Source of the DNA: Ralstonia sp. UBA689
GTDB taxonomy: Bacteria > Pseudomonadota > Gammaproteobacteria > Burkholderiales > Burkholderiaceae
DNA length: 64,000 nucleotides
Direction of reading: 5' to 3'
Assembly: GCF_002298975.1 (NCBI RefSeq)
Contig: NZ_DBMV01000010.1
Location: forward strand, 1 to 64,000
The position numbers were made by a program, and so were the translations under genes. The notes under the pieces are model-generated. The model did no database searches. It had not been told where the DNA came from and worked only from the letters and a program-made list of their open reading frames with translations. How positions within the stretch are numbered: position 1 is the first letter of the stretch; each line of letters begins with the position of its first letter. This document shows, one piece after another, positions 17,925 to 26,325 of this stretch.

Positions 17925-18947
17925 ATGACAGAGTCAAAAGGCTCAGGACAGCCACGCAGTGCGCCGTTGCCGGTCGGCACCTTGTTGTCCAATTATCGTA
18001 TTGTAAAGAAGTTGGCCAGCGGGGGGTTCAGCTTCGTCTATCTCGCCACCGATGAACATGGGACGCCGGTGGCCGTGAAGGAATATCTGCCGTCTTCGCT
18101 GGCCCGTCGTTCGCCCGGCGAATTGATCCCGGTCGTGCCCGAAGAAAGTGCGAGCGCATTCCGCCTCGGGCTCAAATACTTCTTTGAAGAAGGCCGGTCG
18201 CTGGCCAGGATCTCTCACCCCGCCATCGTGCGCGTGCTCAATTTCTTCCGGGAAAACGGCACCGTCTACATGGTGATGACGTACGAGCAGGGCAAAACGC
18301 TGCAGGAACATATCCTCGGTGCGCGCCAGCAGGGCAAGCTCAAGATGCTGAGCGAGCGCTTCATTCGTCAGGTCTTCCACGACCTGATGAGCGGCCTGCG
18401 CGAAGTCCATATCCACAAGCTGCTGCACCTGGATATCAAGCCGGGCAACATCTACCTGCGCGAAGACCATTCGCCGATCCTGCTCGACTTTGGTGCCGCA
18501 CGGCAGACGCTGACGTCGGAAGCCTCGCGCTTCCAGCCGATGTACACGCCGGGCTTTGCCGCGCCGGAGCTGTACCGCAAGCACAACGAGCTGGGCCCCT
18601 GGACCGATATCTACAGCATCGGCGCCACCATCTATGCCTGCATGGCCGGCGCGCCGCCGCAGGAAGCCACCCAGCGCGAAAAGGACGACAAGCTGCCCGA
18701 GGGCCTGGAGCGCCTGAACAAGGTCTACACCAGCAGCCTGATCGAACTGGTCGGCTGGTGCCTGAAGATGAAGCCGGAAGAGCGCCCGCAGAGCGTATTT
18801 CGCCTGCAGAAGGTGCTGCGTGAAGAAAGCAACGCACTGACCGAACTGCAGGCCCTGACCGCTGTCACGCAGGGCGGCCCCATGCCGGAAGAAAAAGAGG
18901 CGTTGACGACGCGTTTCATGAGCCTGTTGCGTCGCCGGGACAACTGA
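17925..18947 (+). CDS. Eukaryotic-type serine/threonine protein kinase
   Basis: A 340-residue cytoplasmic Hanks-type kinase with all main catalytic elements. The glycine loop is KLASGGFSFVYLA (about 29-41) and the lysine is in VAVKEYLP. The catalytic loop HLDIKPGN is near 167-174, the DFG motif is in LLDFGAARQ, and an APE-type site appears in GFAAPELYRKHNELGPWTDIYSIG. There is no transmembrane or sensor domain. About 97 bp downstream is a PP2C phosphatase, so the two probably form an opposing pair. The substrate is unknown. It is far from the T6SS locus at 38-64 kb, so I do not assign it to that system. Confidence 0.88.
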   Translation: MTESKGSGQPRSAPLPVGTLLSNYRIVKKLASGGFSFVYLATDEHGTPVAVKEYLPSSLARRSPGELIPVVPEESASAFRLGLKYFFEEGRSLARISHPAIVRVLNFFRENGTVYMVMTYEQGKTLQEHILGARQQGKLKMLSERFIRQVFHDLMSGLREVHIHKLLHLDIKPGNIYLREDHSPILLDFGAARQTLTSEASRFQPMYTPGFAAPELYRKHNELGPWTDIYSIGATIYACMAGAPPQEATQREKDDKLPEGLERLNKVYTSSLIELVGWCLKMKPEERPQSVFRLQKVLREESNALTELQALTAVTQGGPMPEEKEALTTRFMSLLRRRDN

Positions 18948-19044
18948 CACCCGGCCCCGGGGAGTATGATTCCCAAGCGGTGGGCACGCTGAAACGGGAC
19001 CAGCGGCCACACCGTTTTCCATTCCCGAACTCTCTTTCGCTGCA

Positions 19045-19959
19045 ATGCGCTTCTCGGTCTATCAAGAAAGCAAAAAAGGCGCGCGACGCGTCAATCAAGA
19101 CCGCATGGGTTACTGCTTCACGCGCGACGCCATGCTGATGGTGCTGTGCGACGGCTTGGGCGGACACTCATTGGGCGAAGTGGCGGCCCAGCAGGCGCTG
19201 CAGACCATGGCGCGCCAGTTCCAGCGACATGCGCGCCCGTCGATCCGCAACCCGCGCGATTTCCTGCACGAAAGCATCATGCTCGCGCACCGCGACATCC
19301 ACCGTTACGCCGAGACCAACGGCCTGCCGGACGCGCCGCGCACCACGATCGTCTGCGCACTCGCGCAACGCGGCTCGCTGCACTGGGCACACGCGGGCGA
19401 TTCGCGCATGTACCTGATGCGCAAGGGCGAGCTGGTGACGCGCACGCGCGATCACTCCAAGATCGAGAACCTGCTGCAACAGGACCGCGTGCTGCCGATG
19501 CAGGTCGCGCACCACCCCGAGCGCAACAAGATCTACAACTGCCTGGGTTCGCCCAACCTGCCGCTGATCGACATCGGAGGGCCGGTCAACCTGGAGCCGG
19601 GCGATGTCGTCATGCTGTGCTCCGACGGCCTGTGGGGCAGCGTGCAGGAAGACGAACTGGTCGACACCTGCACAAGCTTCTCCGTCACGCAGGCCATTCC
19701 TGAGCTGATCGCCCGCGCGCTGCGCAATGCCGGCGACACGGCCGACAACACCACCGCCATCTCCATGATGTGGGAGCTGGACGCTGTGACCTCCACGCAA
19801 GACTCGGTGCAGACTGACACCCTCCCCCTGAACGCCTTCACCACGTCCATCCTGGACGCGCCGCAGAGCGAATCGGGGCTGATGTCGGAAGAGGAAATCG
19901 AACGCTCCATCGCCGAAATCCGCGCTGCCATCGACAAGACCAGCAATTTGACGCGCTAA
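19045..19959 (+). CDS. PP2C-family protein phosphatase (Stp-like)
   Basis: A 304-residue metal-dependent Ser/Thr phosphatase. Conserved metal-binding and core motifs are RRVNQDR, VLCDGLGGHSLGE, WAHAGDSRMYL, MLCSDGLWG and GDTADNTTAISM. The last 50 residues are a Ser/Thr-rich tail outside the core fold. It follows the kinase gene on the same strand and presumably reverses its phosphorylation. The intergenic 97 bp could hold a separate promoter, but I see no clear one. Confidence 0.88.
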   Translation: MRFSVYQESKKGARRVNQDRMGYCFTRDAMLMVLCDGLGGHSLGEVAAQQALQTMARQFQRHARPSIRNPRDFLHESIMLAHRDIHRYAETNGLPDAPRTTIVCALAQRGSLHWAHAGDSRMYLMRKGELVTRTRDHSKIENLLQQDRVLPMQVAHHPERNKIYNCLGSPNLPLIDIGGPVNLEPGDVVMLCSDGLWGSVQEDELVDTCTSFSVTQAIPELIARALRNAGDTADNTTAISMMWELDAVTSTQDSVQTDTLPLNAFTTSILDAPQSESGLMSEEEIERSIAEIRAAIDKTSNLTR

Positions 19960-20053
19960 GCGCCGTCGCGCCGTCCTCCTCCGGCCCACCCTGCCGAGCG
20001 CAGCGCGGGCCGGTATCATGTCGGGTTATCTGTTTTTCAAGCGAGAACCCCAC

Positions 20054-20776
20054 ATGCGACCCAGCGGCCGCCAGCCCGATCAACTCCGCCCCGTCACCCT
20101 CACGCGCCACTTCACGCGCCACGCCGAAGGCTCGGTGCTGGTGTGCTTTGGCGACACGCAAGTGCTCTGCACGGCAAGCGTGCTGCCCAAGGTACCGCCG
20201 CACAAGAAAGGCAGCGGCGAAGGCTGGGTGACGGCCGAATACGGCATGCTGCCGCGCTCGACGCACACGCGCTCCGACCGCGAAGCCGCACGCGGCAAGC
20301 AGACCGGCCGCACGCAGGAAATCCAGCGCCTGATCGGCCGGGCGATGCGCTCGGTGTTTGATCTCAAGGCACTGGGCGAGAACACCATTCACCTTGATTG
20401 CGATGTGCTGCAGGCCGACGGCGGCACGCGCACGGCCAGCATCACGGGCGCGTTCGTGGCGGCGTACGACGCCATCTCCGTGATGCGTGAAAAAGGCTTG
20501 CTTCCCGAGGGCGCCCAGCCAATCCGCGATTTCGTCGCCGCAGTATCGGTGGGCGTGGTCGACGGCGTACCCGTGCTTGATCTCGATTACCCGGAAGACT
20601 CCGCCTGCGATACCGACATGAACGTCGTCATGACCGGCGCCGGCGGCTTTGTGGAAGTGCAAGGCACCGCCGAAGGCACGCCCTTCACGCGCGCCGAGAT
20701 GGACGCGCTGCTCGGCTTGGCCGACCAAGGCATCCGTACGCTGATCGGCCTGCAGAAGCAGGCGCTGGGCCTGTAA
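20054..20776 (+). CDS. rph: Ribonuclease PH
   Basis: A 240-residue phosphorolytic 3'-5' exoribonuclease that trims tRNA 3' ends. Typical features are RPSGRQPDQLRPV at the start, GEGWVTAEYGMLPRSTHTR, the RTQEIQRLIGRAMR helix and LDCDVLQADGGTRTASITGA. The start at 20054 has GAGAA upstream; the longer frame to 20018 lacks family similarity. It starts an rph-rdgB-hemW run with short gaps (11 and 7 bp). Confidence 0.95.
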   Translation: MRPSGRQPDQLRPVTLTRHFTRHAEGSVLVCFGDTQVLCTASVLPKVPPHKKGSGEGWVTAEYGMLPRSTHTRSDREAARGKQTGRTQEIQRLIGRAMRSVFDLKALGENTIHLDCDVLQADGGTRTASITGAFVAAYDAISVMREKGLLPEGAQPIRDFVAAVSVGVVDGVPVLDLDYPEDSACDTDMNVVMTGAGGFVEVQGTAEGTPFTRAEMDALLGLADQGIRTLIGLQKQALGL

Positions 20777-20787
20777 GTGGGGCAACG

Positions 20788-21393
20788 ATGCGCAAGATCG
20801 TTCTCGCCTCCAACAACCCAGGCAAGCTGGCCGAATTCAACGCCCTGCTGGCTCCGCTCGGCTTGGATGTGACGCCGCAAGGCGCGCTCGGCATTCCCGA
20901 GGCGGAGGAGCCCTACGCAACCTTCGTTGAAAACGCGTTGACCAAAGCCCGCCACGCCAGCCGCGCGTCCGGCCTGCCGGCGCTGGCCGACGATTCCGGC
21001 ATCTGCGTGCATGCGCTGGGCGGCGCGCCGGGCGTCTACTCCGCTCGCTATGCGCAACTGGCGGGCGAACCGAAGTCGGACGCCGCCAACAACGCCCGCC
21101 TGGTCCGTGAACTGGCCAGCAAGGCCGATCGCCGCGCACACTATGTCTGTGTGCTGGTGTATGTGCGCCACGCCGATGATCCGCAACCGATCATTGCCGA
21201 AGGCAACTGGTTCGGCGAGGTGATCGACACACCACGCGGCGATGGCGGCTTCGGCTACGACCCGCACTTCCTGCTGCCTGATCTCGGCAAGACCGCTGCC
21301 GAGCTGACCAAGGCCGAGAAGAACAGCGTGAGCCATCGTGCACAAGCCCTCGCGCAGCTTGTCGAACGGCTGCGCACCTTTGAAAACGGCTGA
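20788..21393 (+). CDS. rdgB: Non-canonical purine NTP pyrophosphatase (RdgB/HAM1)
   Basis: A 201-residue enzyme that cleans the nucleotide pool of dITP and XTP. The signature LASNNPGKLAEF at the start, DDSGICVHALGGAPGVYSARYA in the middle and GGFGYDPHFLLPDLG near the C-terminus are all present. It is 11 bp after rph and ends 7 bp before the hemW start. Confidence 0.95.
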   Translation: MRKIVLASNNPGKLAEFNALLAPLGLDVTPQGALGIPEAEEPYATFVENALTKARHASRASGLPALADDSGICVHALGGAPGVYSARYAQLAGEPKSDAANNARLVRELASKADRRAHYVCVLVYVRHADDPQPIIAEGNWFGEVIDTPRGDGGFGYDPHFLLPDLGKTAAELTKAEKNSVSHRAQALAQLVERLRTFENG

Positions 21394-21400
21394 AGTTCCG

Positions 21401-22669
21401 ATGATCCCGATTCACCCCGCTGGCGCAGCCAAGACGCCTTCCGCAACTGCCGCTGAGACTGGTGACAAGGTCACCTCCGTCTTCCTGCAGCCCGGCAAGA
21501 TCAGCCTGCCGGCTTCGCCTCCGCTGTCGCTGTACGTGCACGTGCCGTGGTGCGTGCGCAAGTGCCCATATTGCGATTTCAACTCGCATGCGGGGCCGGA
21601 ACAGGGCATCCCCGAAGAGCGCTTTCTCACCGCCCTCCGGCAGGATCTGGAAGCCGCGCTGCCGATGGTGTGGGGCCGGCAAGTGCATACGATCTTCATC
21701 GGTGGCGGCACGCCGAGCTTGTTGTCCGCGCAGGGGCTGGACCGTCTGTTGTCTGACATCCGCATGCTGCTGCCCGTCGATGCCGATGCCGAGATCACCA
21801 TGGAAGCCAACCCCGGCACGTTCGAGGCCGAGCGCTTCCGCAGCTATCGCGCCAGCGGCGTGAACCGCCTGTCGATCGGAATCCAGAGCTTCAACGATGC
21901 GCACCTGCAGGCGCTGGGCCGCATCCACAGCGCCGCCGAGGCGCGCGCCGCCATCGACATCGCTCGCGCGCATTTCGACAACATCAACCTGGACCTGATG
22001 TTTGCCCTCCCCGGCCAGACGCTCGCCGAGTGCGAGGCCGACGTGGAAGCGGCACTGTCGTTCGACACGAACCACGTCTCGCTGTACCACCTGACGCTGG
22101 AGCCGAACACGTACTTCGCCAAGTACCCGCCCGCGCTGCCGGATGACGACACCGCGTTTGCGATGCAGGACTGGATTCACGCGCGGTTGGCTGCGGCGGG
22201 CTACGAGCATTACGAAGTCTCGGCATATGCCAAGGCGGGCCGCCGCTGCAAGCACAACCTGAACTACTGGCAATTCGGCGATTACCTCGGCATCGGGCCG
22301 GGCGCACACGGCAAGCTGAGCTTTCCGCACCGGGTCATCCGCGAGATGCGGCACAAGCATCCGGACACCTATCTGCGCCAAGCCGAGACGACGGGCGGCG
22401 CAGCGGTCGTGCAGGAGCAGCGCGAGGTCGATGCGGCCGATCTGCCGTTCGAGTTCATGCTCAACGCGCTGCGGCTGACCGACGGATTTCCCGTCACGCT
22501 GTTCCAGGAACGCACCGGCGTGCCCCTGCGCACGATCGAGCACCAACTCGACGCCGCCGAGCAACGCGACCTGCTCGCGCGCGACCACGTGGCGCTCCGC
22601 CCGACCGAGCTGGGCCAGCGTTTCTTGAACGATTTGCAAGCGCTGTTTCTTGCCGACGATGAACATTGA
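21401..22669 (+). CDS. hemW: HemW-like radical SAM protein
   Basis: A 422-residue radical SAM protein. The iron-sulfur motif CVRKCPYCDF is near residue 50, followed by the IFIGGGTPSLL and EANPGT motifs. The Cys-x3-Cys-x2-Cys-Asp-Phe form and gene position next to rdgB mark the HemW (haem chaperone) branch rather than the HemN coproporphyrinogen dehydrogenase. A Thr/Ala-rich N-terminal segment of about 40 residues precedes the core. The start at 21401 is the first ATG after rdgB. Confidence 0.9.
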   Translation: MIPIHPAGAAKTPSATAAETGDKVTSVFLQPGKISLPASPPLSLYVHVPWCVRKCPYCDFNSHAGPEQGIPEERFLTALRQDLEAALPMVWGRQVHTIFIGGGTPSLLSAQGLDRLLSDIRMLLPVDADAEITMEANPGTFEAERFRSYRASGVNRLSIGIQSFNDAHLQALGRIHSAAEARAAIDIARAHFDNINLDLMFALPGQTLAECEADVEAALSFDTNHVSLYHLTLEPNTYFAKYPPALPDDDTAFAMQDWIHARLAAAGYEHYEVSAYAKAGRRCKHNLNYWQFGDYLGIGPGAHGKLSFPHRVIREMRHKHPDTYLRQAETTGGAAVVQEQREVDAADLPFEFMLNALRLTDGFPVTLFQERTGVPLRTIEHQLDAAEQRDLLARDHVALRPTELGQRFLNDLQALFLADDEH

Positions 22670-22672
22670 CAG

Positions 22673-22700
22673 TTGCGCCGCCTCGTGCAGCCGTTACAAT
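22673..22700 (+). promoter_or_regulatory. Probable promoter of tRNA-Ser
   Basis: TTGCGC at 22673-22678 and TACAAT at 22695-22700, spaced 16 bp, lie between the hemW stop and the tRNA. Confidence 0.45.
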
Positions 22701-22743
22701 GGCGGCCTTGCGTGCAACGCGCAACCTGCAATCCGCAGACCAA

Positions 22744-22833
22744 GGAAGCGTGGCCGAGTGGTTTAAGGCAGCAGTCTTGAAAACTGCCGATGGGGTGACC
22801 CATCCGTGAGTTCGAATCTCACCGCTTCCGCCA
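22744..22833 (+). tRNA. tRNA-Ser (anticodon TGA)
   Basis: A 90-nt class II tRNA with a long variable arm (GATGGGGTGACCCATC region). Acceptor GGAAGCG/CGCTTCC, anticodon loop CTTGAAA giving TGA (reads UCN), T loop TTCGAAT, encoded CCA. Confidence 0.95.
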
Positions 22834-23348
22834 AAAAATCCGCGCAGCCCTCTGATTTCTTGCATCTTCATCCAAAGCAGCCCGACGGGTATGCCGCGAG
22901 CGCTTGGCGGGCATAGGAAGGAATTGGACGATGGGGCGACGACCGCTGGCTGATTTGCCCCTCCCCCACCGTGTTCATTTGCACCGAATCCTGCCCCAGG
23001 ATTTGGCATGAACCGCTCAAGCTGGACCGGAAGTCAGTAACAAAGCACATTGGACCTTCATCGACAGAGAGAAGGTCCGTGCCATCCAGAGGCTCTTTTC
23101 GCCGCCACAGCGGTGAGTTCAAGCATCAGTTGTGTGGCGATCTCGGTGAGCACAGTCTTAGCGCCCTTGCCCTGGTTGGTCGAGTCCACCTTCCGTTCAC
23201 CACGCAACTCCGTGCCCGGCGCTCTCATAAACGCCTCGGAGGCCTCTTGCACTAGCGCCATGCTCGGCGCACATCCGCTTGGGCCGAGCGTGCTGGACTT
23301 ACCGCTCGCACCTATGAGTTGGTCAATTCTGCCCGCGCGCTAACAGGC
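22834..23348. other. 515 bp without a confident gene after tRNA-Ser
   Basis: The stretch separates tRNA-Ser from the accessory operon. A short minus-strand frame (23058-23261, 67 codons) has G/C-rich third positions and could be a remnant, but I recognise nothing in it. No direct copy of the tRNA 3' end is evident within this stretch. Confidence 0.5.
23058..23261 (-). CDS. Possible small hypothetical protein or gene remnant
   Basis: A 67-codon frame starting MALVQEASEAFMRAPG. Codon third positions are mostly G or C, as in real genes of this chromosome, but there is no strong ribosome site and no recognisable domain. It may be the surviving part of a larger decayed gene next to the tRNA. Low confidence. 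Confidence 0.2.
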   Translation of the reverse strand: MALVQEASEAFMRAPGTELRGERKVDSTNQGKGAKTVLTEIATQLMLELTAVAAKRASGWHGPSLCR

Positions 23349-24530
23349 TCAGCGCACCTGGGCCCGCAGCGCTCGCATCCATGTCAGATTGAGCAGCATC
23401 AACGCAACCAGTCCGCTGCCGCAGCACATCAGGGCTACGCTCACACCGAAGCGCTGCATCAGCGCACCGGCCAGTACGCCCGAGCTGGCGGGTACAACCT
23501 GCGAGATGACGGTGTACATGCTCAGCACCCTGCCGCGCACGGCGACGGCCGCTTCGGCCTGAATGCCGGCAACGATCAGTGACAGGCTCATGCCACCCAG
23601 TACGCCGACCGTGGCAAGCATCGCCAGCGCGGCGCCGGGCACCCGCATGCCGCCTAGCGCCGCAAGAGCAATGCCGGCGCCGAGCGTTCCCGCAAAGATG
23701 GCCGTTCCGTGATGCACACGGGAAGCCAGCGCCATGGCCAACACGCCTCCGCCGATCAATGACAGCGCCAAGCTGCCGAGCAGCAGCCCGCGTTGCAAGT
23801 CCGCAAGGCCGAGTTGCTCGACGGCCAATCTGGGCAGCAGCACCTGCATTGGCCCCATGGCCAGATAGCCCGCCATGGCAACCAGCATCAGTTGCATCAG
23901 TAACGGCTGGGCCCACACCGCGCGCAGACCTTCCCGCACGTCGGCGGCCACCGATTGGCGCGATGTGCCGCCACGATAAGTGCGTACGGGCAAGAGCAGC
24001 ACGGAGGCGAGCACCACCAGCGCGAGGATGCCCCATACCACCCACGGCCAGCCCCCCGCACGCCGCAGCAGCGCGATCATCAGCGGCCCCAGGCCGAAAC
24101 CCAGCATCACGAACACGTTGAAGAAGACGGACATCTTCTTGAGCCGCTCGGCTGGCACGATCTGCGCGAGTGCCGCCATTCGCGCAGGGGAGGCAAAACT
24201 CCACGCCACCCCCGCGAGCCCAGCGGCGAGCAGCAGCGTAGCGGTGCGCTCGTGCGGTGCCCGTAGCACGGTCCAACCTAGTGCAAGCGCGGCAAGACCA
24301 AAGATGGCCTGCGCACCCTGGATGACGCGCCCCGGCGCCAGCCGGTCACACAGCACGCCGGCAAACCAGCCGAGGACCAGAGGCGGCCCGAAGCACAGGC
24401 CCAGCCCGAGCCCAGACAGCCAGGCTGAGCCAAGCATGTCCTGCGCAAAAAGGATCACGCTGTAATTGACCATGTGTCCGGCTGTGAAAGCGCACAGGCA
24501 CGAAGCGAGAAAGCAGGCTTGCCGATGCAT
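23349..24530 (-). CDS. MFS transporter
   Basis: A 393-residue membrane protein with about twelve hydrophobic segments. The loop FAGVLCDRLAPGRV between the second and third segments resembles the MFS signature motif A. It fits the exporter-like (EntS/MFS_3) group. The substrate is unknown. It is the last gene of a four-gene operon: the upstream gene's stop (TAA at 24532-24534) is separated from this ATG by one base, which implies translational coupling. By context it may export the product handled by the oxidoreductase and haem protein upstream. Confidence 0.85.
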   Translation of the reverse strand: MHRQACFLASCLCAFTAGHMVNYSVILFAQDMLGSAWLSGLGLGLCFGPPLVLGWFAGVLCDRLAPGRVIQGAQAIFGLAALALGWTVLRAPHERTATLLLAAGLAGVAWSFASPARMAALAQIVPAERLKKMSVFFNVFVMLGFGLGPLMIALLRRAGGWPWVVWGILALVVLASVLLLPVRTYRGGTSRQSVAADVREGLRAVWAQPLLMQLMLVAMAGYLAMGPMQVLLPRLAVEQLGLADLQRGLLLGSLALSLIGGGVLAMALASRVHHGTAIFAGTLGAGIALAALGGMRVPGAALAMLATVGVLGGMSLSLIVAGIQAEAAVAVRGRVLSMYTVISQVVPASSGVLAGALMQRFGVSVALMCCGSGLVALMLLNLTWMRALRAQVR

Positions 24531-24531
24531 C

Positions 24532-26310
24532 TTATCGTGGCTGGAGGTGAATCAGGGTTGGCTGAGCATCTTCGACATGCCAGCTCGGAAAGCTGGACGT
24601 CGACGTGTAGACACTGCCGTCGGGAGCAATCTCCACATCCCGCGTAAAGGCCACGCGCTTGGGCAACGGATACTGGACCCACTTGCCCGTGGCGATGGTG
24701 AGCGCATAGAGCGAATCTGACTGATTGCCGTTGACCCACACGACCCCGCGGGTCTTGTCCACGTTCAGTGCGTATGGCGTGTCGCTGCCCTTGGGCAGCA
24801 CAGGCAGGTCGTAGCGCGTGAACTTCCCGTTTGCCGGATCGTAGCTGGCGATGGCGGATTCCGGGAACGCGGTGATCCAGAGTCGGCCATCGGCATCCGT
24901 GCGCAGGCGGCGCGGGCCCTTGAACGGCGTGGGAATCATCGTGATGCGGTCGGTGCGCGGGTCAATCACGCCGATCTCATTCGTATGCAGGCGTGCGAAC
25001 CACACTCGGCCATCGGGTGTGATGTCGATGCCATAGGGCAGTGGTACGCCGGTATTTTCCGTGTCGACCTTGAGCCAGTTCGCGAGTGGAACACCATGAT
25101 CCATCAACCAGTAGAACTGGCGGATGAAGTGCGTTGTGAACTTCTCACCCAGGCTGCGCGTAGGCAGATCGTAGCGCTTGAATTTGCCAGTTGAGCGGTC
25201 GAGCATGCCCACCTGGTTCGAGAGTGCGAGCGTGAACCAGACGCGGTCCTGCGCGTCGATGCGAATGGTGTGCGGATAGAACCCGCCACCGATCTCATGC
25301 AATTGAAATTTGCCGGTATGCGGATCGAATTCGACCAGCCGCTGCTGCGCCGATGGCGTGATGAAGATGTGGCCGTCACTTTGCGACTCGGCCAGCGAGT
25401 GAGCGTTGGACGTCGAATCGTGTCGCGGGAAATCCCGCAAGCGTGCGCTCAGCAGACCGCCCGGCTTGTCGCCCGGCAAATGCGGAATCTTGTAGACCGT
25501 CATGCGGCCGGTTTGCGGCTGAAGCGCCCAGAGCCGGTCCTGGATGTTGTCCGCAACGTAGAGCACACCGTCGCGCGCGAGCAACACGTCGTGCGTTTGC
25601 GACATGGCGTCGCCCACAGGCCATTCGGTGATGCGTGCGGTGGCCAGCTCCGCTTGCCATGGTGCCGTCTGCGCGACACGTTCGGGATGTTCGCGCAAAG
25701 TTTGCCAATTCTTGGCAAGCAGGGCCGGCAGAATCTTCTGGTCTTCCGTCGACAGCCGCGACCCATAGCGCATCATGCGCTGGATGGTGTGGGTCCATTC
25801 CGCTTCCGAACGCTCGCGGCGCACGAATGCGTTGCCCTGCTGATGGCAGAACGTGCATTGCGTCTGGTAGCGCAGCTTCAGGCTGGGATCACCAAGATCG
25901 AGCGAGCCGAGCCATGCATTGGCCGGCCGCGCCTCGGCAAGCCGCGCGGGATCGGTTTCGCGCTGGATCTTCAGCACCGAGCCCGAGCTGGCCAGCGGCA
26001 GGGTCAGCTCCTGGTACCCCGGTTTGCGCAGGCGCACCTGCTGCGGAAAGTCGGGCGTGTCGTCGGGGAGCGTGGCGCGTCCTTGTGCATCGGTGAAGAC
26101 GGTTGTCTCCTTCCAGGCCTGGAAGGGCTGTCCGGAAGGCGGATAGCCGCCGTCACCATTCGGCAATCCCGGCGACTTGACCGGAAAGACCCGCAGCATG
26201 ACGGTCGGCACGGGTACACCGGCAGCGTCCACCACCTGCACCTGGGCAGCCGAGGCGGCCCGCATCGCGCCAAGCAACAGGGCGCTTGGCAGAATCCATT
26301 TTGTTCTCAT
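24532..26310 (-). CDS. Exported haem-c / Vgb-like beta-propeller protein with Cna-B-like N-domain
   Basis: A 592-residue protein with a Sec signal peptide (cleavage near residue 22, after AASA). Domains in order: a carboxypeptidase-regulatory or Cna-B-like beta domain (about 22-115), a short cytochrome-c-like segment with one haem motif CTFCH near residue 150, and a long repeated-blade part (about 230-590) like virginiamycin-B lyase/SMP-30 propellers (GIDITPDGRVWFA, PRRLRTDADGRLWIT, YALNVDKTRGVVWVN). This suggests a periplasmic redox or lyase/dehydrogenase protein. The start at 26310 is chosen because AGGA lies five bases upstream. Third gene of the operon, 15 bp after the SDR fusion. The substrate is unknown. 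Confidence 0.8.
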   Translation of the reverse strand: MRTKWILPSALLLGAMRAASAAQVQVVDAAGVPVPTVMLRVFPVKSPGLPNGDGGYPPSGQPFQAWKETTVFTDAQGRATLPDDTPDFPQQVRLRKPGYQELTLPLASSGSVLKIQRETDPARLAEARPANAWLGSLDLGDPSLKLRYQTQCTFCHQQGNAFVRRERSEAEWTHTIQRMMRYGSRLSTEDQKILPALLAKNWQTLREHPERVAQTAPWQAELATARITEWPVGDAMSQTHDVLLARDGVLYVADNIQDRLWALQPQTGRMTVYKIPHLPGDKPGGLLSARLRDFPRHDSTSNAHSLAESQSDGHIFITPSAQQRLVEFDPHTGKFQLHEIGGGFYPHTIRIDAQDRVWFTLALSNQVGMLDRSTGKFKRYDLPTRSLGEKFTTHFIRQFYWLMDHGVPLANWLKVDTENTGVPLPYGIDITPDGRVWFARLHTNEIGVIDPRTDRITMIPTPFKGPRRLRTDADGRLWITAFPESAIASYDPANGKFTRYDLPVLPKGSDTPYALNVDKTRGVVWVNGNQSDSLYALTIATGKWVQYPLPKRVAFTRDVEIAPDGSVYTSTSSFPSWHVEDAQPTLIHLQPR

Positions 26311-26325
26311 GATCATCCTGCCTTC

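Noticed and set aside
17925..19959. Assigning the kinase-phosphatase pair to T6SS regulation (PpkA/PppA-like)
   Set aside because: It is 18 kb from the T6SS regulatory operon, amid core genes, and the kinase has no membrane or FHA-linked features; the link is not supported.
22971..23255. Plus-strand RRHSGEFKHQL string after tRNA-Ser, reminiscent of IS66 or IS3 orfA
   Set aside because: The match covers only about a dozen residues; no continuation in any frame follows and no element ends are visible.
22744..23348. tRNA-Ser as an island attachment site
   Set aside because: No integrase gene and no repeat of the tRNA 3' end could be seen within the window, so an integrated island cannot be supported.
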